Of a stretch of 64,000 bases of DNA, positions 45,823-58,488 are shown piece by piece (within the stretch, counting starts at the first letter, position 1; each line of letters opens with the position of its first letter). The notes under the pieces were generated by a model. That model was not told where the DNA came from, ran no database searches, and saw only the letters and a list, made by a program, of their open reading frames with translations. Both the position numbers and the translations under genes were made by a program. This DNA comes from Chlamydoabsidia padenii (Eukaryota; Mucoromycota; Mucoromycetes; Mucorales; Cunninghamellaceae), in NCBI GenBank assembly GCA_025330725.1, contig JAIWND010000035.1:186001-250000 (forward strand), given 5' to 3'.

Positions 45823-46095
45823 ACTTTGTAAAAAGTTATTTTTACGAATGTCACAATCAATCAAATCATACTGTTCACCAACCCGAATTAATTGTTGTTC
45901 CAAAGTGTCAACTTGATAAGGTAGTAAACTGTTGAGACGAAAGGTGTCACGTTCCGTTTTAGAGAAGGCGGAACCTTTGTTGAGCAAGGGTCGATCCAAA
46001 AGAGCTTGACCGATAAGTATTGTATTCACGAAGGGTCGATTTCTTGACGTATCACCATAGTCGTATAGCTTTTTGTATTGGTTTGATGGTAGCAT
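43879..46095 (-). CDS. Malic enzyme (malate dehydrogenase, decarboxylating)
   Basis: Six exons (46095-45825, 45733-45627, 45557-45389, 45304-44859, 44784-44374, 44295-43879) give 606 aa. Malic enzyme motifs are present: VLPVIYTPTEGEYIEKYS, then RRPRGIFLA, VTDSEEILGIGDQGVGG, FNDDVQGTGAITLTLL, the dinucleotide fold IFGCGSAGIGIADQ, and PLSNPTHLAEA. The enzyme converts malate to pyruvate and CO2 with reduction of NAD(P). In mucoralean fungi it supplies NADPH for lipid synthesis. The start MLPSNQYKK is preferred; an in-frame ATG at 46170 would add 25 residues that are almost all hydrophobic and come from a pyrimidine-rich 5' stretch. NAD or NADP preference cannot be settled by eye. Confidence 0.93.
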
Positions 46096-46208
46096 GTGTA
46101 TCAAAAGGTAATGGTAAAGCTTGGTTAATGATAATAAAAAAAGTAGGAAGAGAGAGAGAGAGAAAATCATTTTATGCGTTCCCCCCCCCGAATAAAGTAC
46201 AAAAGTTA

Positions 46209-46218
46209 AAATCCCGAC
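46209..46218 (+). promoter_or_regulatory. AAATCCCG-type motif in malic enzyme promoter
   Basis: AAATCCCGAC, 114 nt upstream of the preferred malic enzyme ATG and 39 nt from the alternative one. It also faces the unresolved locus at 46299. Confidence 0.6.
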
Positions 46219-46298
46219 ACACAGTTCTCACACTTTTTTCACTTTCTTTCACTTGACTTTCCATTCCACTGCTCTCGAAACCATCGGTGATATTATTA

Positions 46299-46791
46299 AT
46301 GCGTACTGTATTAGGTACAAGAATGATACTGAAGGAAACAAGTGTGAAGTCATTAGCGTACAGGACTCTTCAGGTAAAATGTAAATCATGGGAGACTACG
46401 GGTTGACCAACTAATCTTGATTGATTTTATATCGGTAGTTTACCTGCACAAAACAATATCAGCGAATCCACGACGACGATGACTGAATTGGCACTTCTTC
46501 AACAAGCGACGTGATAAAGATCTATCTTGGTCTACGCCATCCTGTAAACAACCTTTACACCTTTTGGGACTCAATAAGCACATCTGGATGAAAGACAACT
46601 CGCTGGGGGGGGGATACATCATTCAACTTCAACGTCGGATCATACACACGCACACCAAGGCTCCGAAAACAAAATCATTAACACCAGTACTGGTAATACT
46701 ACGTAACGGATTTAATCACCATTTAATACTAGCTGGCATATACAAAGGTAAAAGTAAACGGGTACTCATCCTTTTTGCATACAATAGATAG
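46299..46791 (+). pseudogene. Unresolved small gene or remnant
   Basis: The ATG at 46299 opens MRTVLGTRMILKETSVKSLA, basic and Ser/Thr-rich like a mitochondrial presequence, ending at a GTAAAA donor after LQ. Downstream DNA codes plausibly in more than one frame: SDVIKIYLGLRHP in one, and KQPLHLLGLNKHIWMKDN, then GGYIIQLQRRI, in another. The second has a faint likeness to mitochondrial uL30 (ALGL-K motif), too weak to name. A run of nine G at about 46604-46612 could hide a length error. Either a small multi-exon gene or a remnant. Confidence 0.25.
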
Positions 46792-47008
46792 TCTCTCAAG
46801 TATGTCATATACTCTGGATCCAAATTGGTTTAGTTTATCTTTTTTTTTAACTCTTATGCAAATAAACCATTTTATGACTTTTTTATTCAATGTGATGATT
46901 GTACTTTTTACCTTGCCCTTTGTCTCATGCTTCATGCGGATTATCTTTTTCCGACTGTTGGTAGGTGGAGCGGCGGTTAAAATAAGCGACTAGTGTATAA
47001 AAATCTAT

Positions 47009-47011
<3 letters not shown>

Positions 47012-47078
<67 letters not shown>
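47012..47078. repeat. 67-nt poly-T tract
   Basis: Uninterrupted T run ending about 30 nt before the CUE/PPxY gene start codon, the longest homopolymer in the window. It likely sits in the 5' untranslated leader or core promoter. Confidence 0.9.
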
Positions 47079-47110
47079 CTCTTCTTTCTTTAATTCTACT
47101 TTACATCTTA

Positions 47111-48025
47111 ATGTCCCATAATCCCTTCCTTGTCACAAAAGTCAATACACTACGGGATGCATTTCCTACTGTCGATCCCGCCACTCTCGAAAACACTTTA
47201 TGGTCAGAAAATGGCGATATGAACAAAACCTTTGAACGACTACTTGCAATTACTGATCCGGATGCAGCTCCTGACCCTCCTCCTCGTGTAAGAGCATCTT
47301 CCACCATCTCTCTTCCACCTAATCCTCCACCTCGTATTCGACCACCGTCCATATCTAGTCATCAGGTAAACTCCTTCCCTCATAAACTTGTAGACTACCT
47401 CATATACTGATATATTTTTATATTTTTTTTTTATATATCTGCCTTTTAATATCAGAGACCTTTACCTACTCCACCCGCGTGTGCCAAGCCAAATCTACAA
47501 ACTGTACGGGAGGAGTTGGCTCAGTGGCGCCAAGAACTTTCTAATGATAGGGACAGACGTCACACAAACCGAAGAACTCCTCGAAGGCATACTTCCCATT
47601 CTGGTAAGTATAAAGGGGTATACAAAAAAAAAAAAAAAGTAATCACTTACCAACTCTTGTTTAATCAATAAAGTAGGTTTACGAAACTCTTCGACTTCGA
47701 ACTATGAATTACAAAGTAAGGCTATATACTCTTTATATGGATACTATTGACTGACCAACATCTTGTGTATATCTTTTTTATGATAGGTAGCTATAAAGAT
47801 AACTATTCGATCCGGGACATTGTTAACGAAGGAAGTACAGGTAAAAAGATAAGAACAAAAGGGGGAGGGAGGGAAAAAAAACCGATAGGAAGAATGCTCC
47901 ATCCAGTCATTATGTGATTCTAATCTTGTTTATGTTTACATAATTGATCCAGCGGCAATAAAAGCAGCAACGACTATATATGATCGATTCCTTACTGCCC
48001 ACAATGTTTATGGAAACTCACAGTT

Positions 48026-48062
<37 letters not shown>

Positions 48063-48552
48063 AGGTCCTCATCCAACTATGTCTACAATCAAAGGTACAT
48101 AGCCATCATCTCTTGGCAAAACATAAAAAAAAAAAACTGACCAGCTTCTTTTTTATTTATAGTAACAACACCAGTCCGAATCTGTATTCTCAATCATCAT
48201 CAACAACATCACATAATCGACCTTCTTTATCAGCATCGACGAATCGACCCTTACCCCGCACTCCACAACAAGATCATACAAGTAACAATGGTAAAAACGG
48301 CATACATGAAAAGAAAATAATCGGTGACACAAGCCCATTGCTCAGGACTAACTCGGGCGGGGGTTTTTTTTTTTTTTTTTTTTTTTTTTGTAACGTCTCG
48401 CAGGGTCTGTACCACGGAATCCATTTGACAGCTCTGAACAGGCTGATGCTCTACCACCACCAACTTACGAAGCAAGAGAGCATGATAGGCTGATTGATCC
48501 AATGGACGCCGATCGTATATTATTACATCAAACCTCATCCCATACATCCTAA
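47111..48552 (+). CDS. CUE-domain protein with PPxY motif
   Basis: Seven exons (47111-47365, 47456-47603, 47677-47715, 47787-47840, 47953-48094, 48163-48290, 48404-48552) give 304 aa. Residues 8-48 (VTKVNTLRDAFPTVDPATLE, then LWSENGDMNKTFERLL) form a CUE-type ubiquitin-binding domain. A Pro-rich linker, a Ser run of about 12 encoded by (TCA)n, and Asn/Ser-rich disorder follow. The C-terminus has LPPPTYEAREHDRL, whose PPPTY is a PPxY motif for WW domains, as used by Rsp5/NEDD4 ligases. Together these features suggest an adaptor or substrate of a NEDD4-type ubiquitin ligase; that is inference. One exon is only 39 nt. No named orthologue is recognised. Confidence 0.78.
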
Positions 48553-48767
48553 TTGGACCCTCTTTGTAACATCCATCATAAAATAATAGTGTTAAATAGT
48601 ATAGTATAGTATAGTATAGTATTTTTATTACCTGTTATAGTTTATATCCATTGTCCCTTTTACTCCTTAAATCAATAAAATATCATCATTTAAACAATCA
48701 TCATCATCATCAATCGTCTATATGTGTCATCACATCTTGTCTGTTTCTTTTTATTTCATTGGGATAT

Positions 48768-48775
<8 letters not shown>

Positions 48776-48810
<35 letters not shown>
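48776..48810. repeat. (AT)n microsatellite
   Basis: TA dinucleotide run in the short convergent gap between the CUE gene and the amidohydrolase gene. Confidence 0.85.
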
Positions 48811-48814
<4 letters not shown>

Positions 48815-48833
48815 CTATAGACTAACTAGTAAA

Positions 48834-51800
48834 CTAAAAGATATCATCAGGGTTGACACACAGAGGACCATCATGACCACCACCATTAACCATCAGTACC
48901 CGAGTCCCAAATTCGAAAGGATTTCCATTATAGGCCACAAAGTCAGCCTTTCGGTGTAGTTGAATTCGTCCAATGTGATGATCCAGTCCAAACATATCTG
49001 CAATATTCCAGGTCACCAGTCCCACAGCTTGTTCAATCGTCATATCCCGATTGTGTGCCAAATTCCAACCTGCTTCCCAGATCAAGTTGCGTGCATCACC
49101 GTTGTCGACATCTGTGCTTCCAATACCTACTTGTACACCGTGTTTCAAGAGAATATCCAGCACCGTATCTTTTGTATAAGGATGTCCAGGTAAGCAACGT
49201 CGTTGGGACCACAAGGCAGGAAAACATCTTGCTGGCATGAGAATCACAGGGATCGACGATTGTTTCAAGTGAGCCACCACGAGATGAGCTTCAGCACCAC
49301 CCAAAATAATGAATTGGATCGAATGACCTAGTTCTTTCTTGAGTTGTCGCTTCATTTGAATGATGGATGCAATTTCGTCCTTGTTGTCTACTTGTACTAC
49401 CACTGGAAGGTGTCCGTGCGCCGCTTGTGCAAATACATTGGTTGTTGTGTTTCCGTTGGCGTTTGATGTCAAGAGTCGTCGAATGCCAGCAATTTGTTGA
49501 GATATAGTATGTTTGCCATCATAGTTGATGACAAAATGAAGAGCAGCATCTTCTTTGATAAGGGAATCATCGGTATCCAGTACTAGATTAAAATAAAAAG
49601 GAGATCATCAGTTAGTCATCGGCCTTTTCCCTTTTTTTTTTTTCTTTTTTTTTTACCTGTATTTTTCACTCCTATTCTGGCCGCAACAGAGACACCCGCG
49701 AGTGGTAATGTGCCGATCAAAGGTTGGGACAAAGTAGTCGTCACACCTTCATCACGAGCAATTCATCGTTAGTGATCACTTCTATCATGGTGTGTCTTAT
49801 ATTTACCTGCTTGGAATGCTTTGCGCATATGTAGACCACCCATCTTGATACCATCAACAGCTCGGGTGACCGTGTCCGCCAGTTTCCCATCCTGAATATC
49901 ATTTGATGACCTCCCATCCATGGTCGTTTCTTCAGATTGTATTTCAATCAATCCCAAAGGCACACCAGAAGATACAATACCCTATAATTTCAATGTAATG
50001 AATATCAAGGAGAAGGAGTGAGATTCTATATTTTGCATAAAAAAAGATATATATATATAGATATCATTGTTCTTACCGGAATCACGACAGCACCATTCAT
50101 ATCAAATACAGGACTTGATGTAGGCCAGTCAACTTGATCCCGATTACAATCATGTCCAGCACAAATCACCACTTCATCTTGTACCACCAAAAAGATATCT
50201 TGATTCGAAGTAGATACACCATTATGGCGACGATATTCTTGTTCAGGTCCCATAATCAAGTGGTCAATGTTTCGCAAAACAAAAGACCGCACTCCTTCAG
50301 AGCAAGCATCCGCCATACGTATCGGGTTGTTTAATCCATGGTCTTCCAGATGCATTGATCCAGTAGGTCGTTCGCGAAGGGTTGCATCATCCTTTGGTGT
50401 GTTGGGTAAATTGCTATTATAGGTATCATCCATCAAAAATCGTTCGTCAATCACTTCTTCAACGTCTTTGGCCCATGATTTGTGGAAGTCCATGATTTCC
50501 CCGTCGATAATCACTTTTCGAGGTCGTGCACCTAGTCGTAAAGGATGGCGTTCCCAGATTACAATGTCAGCGTCTTTTCCTTCTTGAATACTTTTTAAAA
50601 TAGAGAGAGAGAGGGGGGGGGGATGAGTTTGATACTGTATTTTTTTTTATACTAATGATCTTACCTTCCAATACGGTGACCTACACCCAAAGCATTAGCA
50701 GGAATACTTGTCAAAGCTGACAATGCCTTGTGTTCATCGAATCCATAATGATAAGCCTTTTGAGCTTCATGTACAAGATCCCTCTATGTGCATACATTCA
50801 AAAAGATTAGGTAATCAACTTTTAATCAGTGTATCACTAATTCACTTACCGCATTCATCACCGGATGGTCACTCTTAAAAGCAACAGGAATACCAGCATC
50901 TGTCAGGATATCAGGTGCATGGACATTTTGAGACCAACCTTCTTGCTTTTTTGGTCATTTTGTAATAGGTAATGAGGTTGGATGTGTTAGTTTTCGATTT
51001 ATGTCAGCCCCCCCCTCTAGTTTGTTTTTTCCCTTCTTACCTTGTATCCCCACATATCTATAGACAGAGAAGTAAAAAAAAAAAAAAAAAAAAAAAAAAC
51101 ACATGTTAGATTGACCCCAGTTTCTGTGATTTGACTATATTTATATATACCTGCAAAAGTAGCCACAGTGATGTTGTTTTTTGCGCGTTTGAGTATTTCA
51201 GGTACTTGCCAAGCAGAGAGAGCATGATGGAAGGCGGCAATTTCAAAATCATATTCCAAGGAGTGATGAACCATGGCTTCGAAATCTTGAGGTAGATAGC
51301 AATGCACATTCAATTTGACATCCCCACGCAATAATGCCACCAGGCTTTCCAATTCAAGGGCCTCTGGGAATCGGTCGGATAGTCGTGTAGAACCTTGATT
51401 CGATTGTTGATCCAGGCGTTCAGCAGCATCACACCAGTCATCTTGGGCACGAAGTAGATCACGGGCTTGTTCAAACCTTTTTCGGAAGAGATATCCTTCG
51501 CCCATTCCTATTCATCGCACAGATAGAGTTAGTAAACTAGGCACCGCCTTTCTCTGTTATATCTATTCTGTCTTACTTGTCATAGGCATTTTGTTCAATG
51601 CACCACCATAATAAGATTTCGGATTTTCACCACAAGCCATTTTCATATACCGATGGACGATTTCTTGATCTTCTTTAGACACTCCTGCGCCAATCAACAT
51701 ATCATAAACAGATAAAGAGGGTACGGGCCGGAGTTTCACTACAGCTGCTTCACCGCCCATCAAATTACCGGAACCTATCAAAATAAAGAATTATACTTTT

Positions 51801-52718
51801 TAGCATATCATCCATATCCTATTTATCATTATCAATGTTTACCTGGTAAGATCAAACTAGTTGTAATACCACCACTGGCCACAATCTTGATTGCACTGTC
51901 ACTTGGGTTGAAGGCATCAAAGACCCTCACCTAGATAAAGAAGAGAAGGTTATTGATCGGTAATTAAAATGTTGTACCTGTTTTTTTAAATAAATAAAAA
52001 AACTTACAAAAGGAGTTGTTGGATTGGTCATTTCATTACCATCAGTAGTCGCGTCCAAGCTAGGAAGAGATTCAACACCCATATGTGAATGCATATCCAC
52101 AATACCTATGATAATAATCTGGTGAGTCAGTATTACAAGACCAAGCAGATGCTTTTTATTTTTCCTTTTTCTTCCTATTTGCTTACCTGGTGTAACCACA
52201 CGTTGTTCGGCGTCCAAAATGGTCGTTGCATCTCCATAGGTAAGATTGGTTCCCACCGCCTTGATAAGACCATCCTCGACCAAGACATCACCATCCACGT
52301 AACGATCACCAAGCCAAATATGACCATTTTTAATCAAGAGAGATTTGCCAACACTTGAAGAACTTGCTCTAGGGTTTCGATGGCGTACACGAGTAGTGTT
52401 TGTAAAACTAGAGGCACGTTCCTTGATATCACGACATTGACCAAGGCCTTGTTGGAGAGAAGACAAGGAGATACCAGGAGAGACCACGTCATTTTCAAAA
52501 GAGACGCCACTTTGCAAGTAAACAGTGTTGTACCCGGTTAATGATGCCTGAGGAAGTTGTCGTGAGAGAAGTAGACAAGATGCACCAATGACAACAGCGG
52601 CACCAAGGGTCAAAGCCAGTTTTGTTGTACGTTTTGATGTAGATTTAGGCACAGAGTGTTCAGATTGAAGTAAAGGCATGGTTACATCCCTGTATAAATG
52701 GTCAGCCTTCTTTTTCAT
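48834..52718 (-). CDS. Membrane-anchored amidohydrolase-superfamily protein
   Basis: Twelve exons (52718-52187, 52105-52008, 51930-51843, 51774-51577, 51507-51151, 51057-51041, 50945-50850, 50783-50665, 50590-50077, 49981-49807, 49746-49657, 49582-48834) give 1010 aa. A transmembrane helix at about 33-54 (LALTLGAAVVIGASCLLLSR) after a basic tail predicts a type II membrane protein. The amidohydrolase fold shows SLLIKNGHIWLGDRYVDGDV, then VVTPGIVDMHSHMGVES with the metal-binding HxH, ASGGITTSLILPGSGN, a GYNVHCY-like strand, FKSDHPVMNARDLVHEA with the catalytic Asp, and GHRIGSIQEGKDADIVIWE. A second, similar half follows (IGSTDVDNGDARNLIWEAGW, then MTIEQAVGLVTWNIA). The substrate is unknown; imidazolonepropionase or deacetylase-like activity is possible. 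Exon 6 is a 17-nt micro-exon. Confidence 0.88.
51041..51057 (-). other. 17-nt micro-exon in amidohydrolase gene
   Basis: ATATGTGGGGATACAAG between a TATAG acceptor and a GTAAGA donor encodes D-M-W-G-Y-K and keeps phase 1 to 0. Skipping it would break the frame. The preceding intron has a 3n length and no stop in frame, so intron retention would stay open. Confidence 0.8.
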
Positions 52719-52923
52719 GGCAAGAAGTAATTGAATAAAAAAAAAAAAGAGGGAAGAAAAGATGCAGAAAGAAAAAGGCGGGGAACTAAATTTTTGTAGC
52801 CCACGGCTGAATTTATCGCTTCTCCGAAAGGAGGACTGTTCTTTGGGGGGGGGGGGGAGATCCCTGCTCAAGAGCTCATATTTTTTTTTCTTCCCTCCTT
52901 TTTTTTTTTTTTTTCCATAAACG
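52719..52923. promoter_or_regulatory. Divergent promoter, amidohydrolase and ATP synthase beta
   Basis: 205 nt between two start codons, containing a G/C-tract (about 52845-52857), GGCGGGGAAC (about 52779-52788, a weak motif variant) and a T tract just before the ATP synthase ATG. Confidence 0.55.
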
Positions 52924-54704
<1,781 letters not shown>

Positions 54705-54911
54705 ATTAGAATAGTGTAGTCATCTAGTCGTTATTGTTTTTTGTTGTTGTATAGAAAAATAAAGAATGATTGGTACTTTTTACCCAAATGAATGGTTTGG
54801 AAAAGAGGGGCGGGATTGTTTACGTTGGGATTGCCTTTTATGGGGTTGCCTTGGTTACCTATTCTTTTTTTTATATGGTTTTTTGTTATTGTTTTCTTCC
54901 TCTTCCACTTT

Positions 54912-54945
<34 letters not shown>

Positions 54946-55034
54946 CTTCTTTTCTTCTTCTTCTGCCGACTTTTTTACATTCAATCCTTTTGTACTTATA
55001 CTTAAATACCAATACCTACGTATATATATCCGTC
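54705..55034. other. Intergenic region upstream of the Pro/Gln-rich gene
   Basis: 330 nt. GGCGGGATTG near 54810-54819 is a one-base variant of the motif, about 215 nt before the next ATG. A T tract runs from about 54917 to 54940. No gene seen. Confidence 0.55.
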
Positions 55035-57670
55035 ATGAAGAAGTTTTTTGGTGGCAAAAAGAAGAAAAAGTCCAAGGCGTCTTCCTTTATCAGTGCCGAT
55101 TCTGATTATCAGGTGAACGATACGGTCCCCAGGAATCTCAAGATGTCTCAATCAACAGAACAGCCAAGAATCCCACTATCGACCGATATCAGCAACATGA
55201 ATGGAAGCACTGACAGTAAGAATCTACAACATAGTAAAAGTCAGGGAATCATGAAAACAACATTACCTGCTCATCAACCTACCATGGCCAAACGATTGAA
55301 TAGACCAACTAGCTCTCCCCCAGCATTGGTGATGCCTCGTCCTCGTTATGCCGAACCTCCAACACGCGCGGTACTTAAAAGCTTTGATCATGAAAAAACC
55401 CTATTGGATCTGGACCAAGGACAAGAACACCAAGGTGGCGGTGAACATACCAATCGTGGTGGTGACGACTTGGAAAGCAGGAAAATTCCAATTACGACCA
55501 TGACACGTCAAATGGATCTTAATCAAGAAATACAACTATTACCTTCTCTCTCGGCACCTATTCCAACCAAACCAAAGAAGGTATCACCAATTACTGCTCC
55601 TCCTCAACAACAACAATATGATATCCGATCAACGATTAAAAGTAAAAAATCATTTGATGGTGCAATAGGTAATACATAAAACACAAAGAAGGATACATTT
55701 CTCTTTACTAACTGTCACTTTACTCACATTTAGCCATGGCCACTGCAAAGAAACACGAATCTATGAACTCAATCACTGGAAGCGACGACTCAAACCGTGT
55801 ATACGAATCGGCACTGGAATCACCTATGGCATCCACATCCACCATTCTCGACAATCCTGGTTCCACAAATGGGACGGTATTTGGACTCGGGCAGGCTCAT
55901 CGACATTCACCACCTAGTCATTCGGGTAACACTCTTGTCCCATCATTACTACCACCAACAGCATCCGATTCCTCGGAAACAGTGACACCGGCAGGATCAA
56001 CAAATCAGTACCAAAGAGCATTGGCATCAGAACAAGTCAGCGTTGGATCCATCAGCAGCATCGACATTACTAAAGCACCACTACCACCACCAAACACCAA
56101 CCCTCCTAATTTGACTGATACTTTACCTACACATATTCCAATTCTGCAGCAACGGCCACAACCTATCTCACCAACACGAAATCACCAAGATCTCGACCCT
56201 ACACTGCAACAACTCCTTCCATCAGAAGATTTGGAAACACTGCAACAACAAGTATTACTTATTCAGCAACAGCGTGAAATGGATCGACTGGAATATGAAC
56301 GTATGGAACAAGTACACAAGGAACGAACCAAGTGGATGAAGGCCGAGATCGATCGAACACAAAGCAAATTATTGGAGCTGACAGCACAGAAACGTGGATA
56401 TTTGGCCTCTCAGCAGCACGGCGACAATGAAGCAGTGCTATCCTCTCCTTCATTCGGCAATCAACATGACCAGGTGCCGGATATCTCCAAGTCGGCTTCT
56501 TATCAGTACCCTACTAGCACCAGTCGTGAGACAAGTGGCGATGAATCAATCCGGCGGCACCATCAACAACAGTACGATCACAATTATTCTTCAGCCAGTA
56601 GCACACCATCAAGAATCCATAAATCCAAATCAGGGGATCTTCATCTGTCGAGATCATCATCAAAAACATCTACTGGCACTGGATCTTCTTTGGGCAAGGC
56701 GGGGTATCGACCAAAAGAAAACGGGAAACCAATTCAACAGCAAACTCCGACCATACGACCCTCTACGATGGATGATGAACGACAAAGGGGCTCTTCTTAT
56801 CGCGCGGAATGTGGTGACTCGGCGTCTTATGGTAATCTATCACGGCAAAGCAGTGGAAGAAAATCCCAGCAATCACAACGCCAGGACTACCAGCAACAAG
56901 TGCAGAATTCTCCTTCCTATAAACTCAAAGGCAGTGCTCCATCGACTCCACGAACACAACCTCGACAAGGCCGACCTCGTTCGAAATCTACCGACACTCG
57001 ACCTCCACCACCACCTATGGCTCCTGAATTCGACTATCATCCTGATTATTACGACGAACAGCAGCCTACTCGATCTTCTCGTCCACGATCAAGAGATAGC
57101 CGACCACGCCATCAACGTAGTCATTCCGTCGAACGATCCCAACCTGTTTTTTATCCTCCAAATCCTTACTTTTACCCTCCTCCTGGTGTATTTGAAGATG
57201 ATCTGGGCCATGATGATGAATTGGATGACGAAGGGGACGGGGACGACTATTTGGATGAGGACTATATGTATTCATCACCACGGTATGATAGCTTCCCGCC
57301 TAGATATCGCCAACGTATGCGACATCCAATCGCACCGATGCCATTTATACCACCGCCTTACACTAATCGACGTATGCCTCCATCCATGATGTCACCTATG
57401 GATATGCAACCAGGGTTTTATGATTATGACGGACCTCCTTCTCCTTATTATCCTATTCGACGACGGCAACAACAGCAACAACAGCCTGGTATGCTACCTA
57501 ATGACGATGGGTATTGGCCACCTCCTTCCTCTGGACCTCCTCCTCCTTCTTTTGCTCGGTATTCTCAAAACATGCCTCAATATATGCGTATGGATGATCA
57601 ACAACGACGTATGGGTCCTCCTTATTGGCGTGGTCGTGGAAGAGTCTCTCCTTCTGAATTTGCATCTTAA
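55035..57670 (+). CDS. Disordered Pro/Gln/Ser-rich protein with central coiled coil
   Basis: Two exons (55035-55668, 55734-57670) give 856 aa. The start MKKFFGGKKKKKSKAS is strongly basic, suggesting membrane or nucleic-acid contact. Most of the protein is low-complexity (Ser, Pro, Gln, Thr). Around residues 375-435, DLETLQQQVLLIQQQREMDR and later KWMKAEIDRTQSKLLELTAQ have heptad spacing and should form a coiled coil. The last 150 residues are Pro/Tyr/Arg/Met-rich (YYPIRRRQQQ, GPPYWRGRGRVSP). I recognise no catalytic domain. A cytoskeletal, endocytic or RNA-granule scaffold is possible but unproven. Confidence 0.82.
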
Positions 57671-58488
57671 CTGTAGTATGTAGCATGTAGTTTAGTTTCG
57701 CTTAGTTTAGTTTTGATTGTTTTAACATAAAATAAACAATAATGGTTTGCATTTTACTGGGGGGTTTTTTTTTTTTTACACTGATGTCAGTTTGCTAATT
57801 GGTAGGCTAATGTATATTGGTGTGTGATATCTTGGTACCATTGTTCAAATAAAGATTTATAAGATGGCAGTAGATCAAATAGATACACTCGGTTGTTTGA
57901 TCTACAGGCATGGTCTTAAATGCCTATCATACTTTGCGCATTGATCGGGATTTGAACATAACCTTTCAAAGCCCGCATATCGAAAACTCATGCAAAACTT
58001 CTTTACCTGAGTAAAACTTTGGTACAATACAATACCTCCACCATATTTTCTTGGCTTACTTTTCTTCCTTTGAACTCTCATATATTAAAGTGATCAATGA
58101 TTAGTTTGATGTAAAGGGATGAGTAATGGCTAGCATGTGGGGATGGGCACGCTTGAAGTTGTGTTTCGTTCTTCTTGGAGCAAATTGATTTGATCTATCA
58201 AGCTTTTTAATCAGTTTTTATTTCTGTTGTTTTATTGTCAATTGAATTCGTTCATTGAGCCATTATCCTTAAAGAAAGTGAACATCTTGAAAGGTAATAT
58301 GTTCAAACGCCGACAATGGCCACTTTTTTTTTTTTTCTTTTTTTGAAATGGCGGGTTTTCCTTCCTTTTCTTTCAAGGTTGATCACACTCACAACTAAAC
58401 TCAGTTATACTCTTTTTATTTTATCTCATGTTACTTTTATCCTCCAATAGATGTTAACAACTCGAAAAAAGCTTTCCCGCAGCCTGGA
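57671..58488. other. Intergenic region with several motif copies
   Basis: 818 nt. ATCGGGATTT lies at 57944-57953, TTTCAAAGCCCGCA at about 57964-57977, TTCAAACGCCGAC near 58303-58315, and GAAATGGCGGGTTTTC near 58345-58360. The last two are 140-190 nt upstream of the next gene. Four variants within 420 nt is the densest cluster in the window. Confidence 0.55.
57944..57953 (-). promoter_or_regulatory. CGGGATTT-type motif, intergenic cluster
   Basis: ATCGGGATTT followed by GAACATAACC; a TTTCAAAGCCCGC variant lies 11 nt further on in the opposite orientation, giving a loose inverted pair. Confidence 0.5.

Noticed and set aside
48020..48065. Trinucleotide array considered as a CRISPR or satellite
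   Set aside because: Simple (TCA)n encoding a Ser run inside the CUE/PPxY gene; no spacers.
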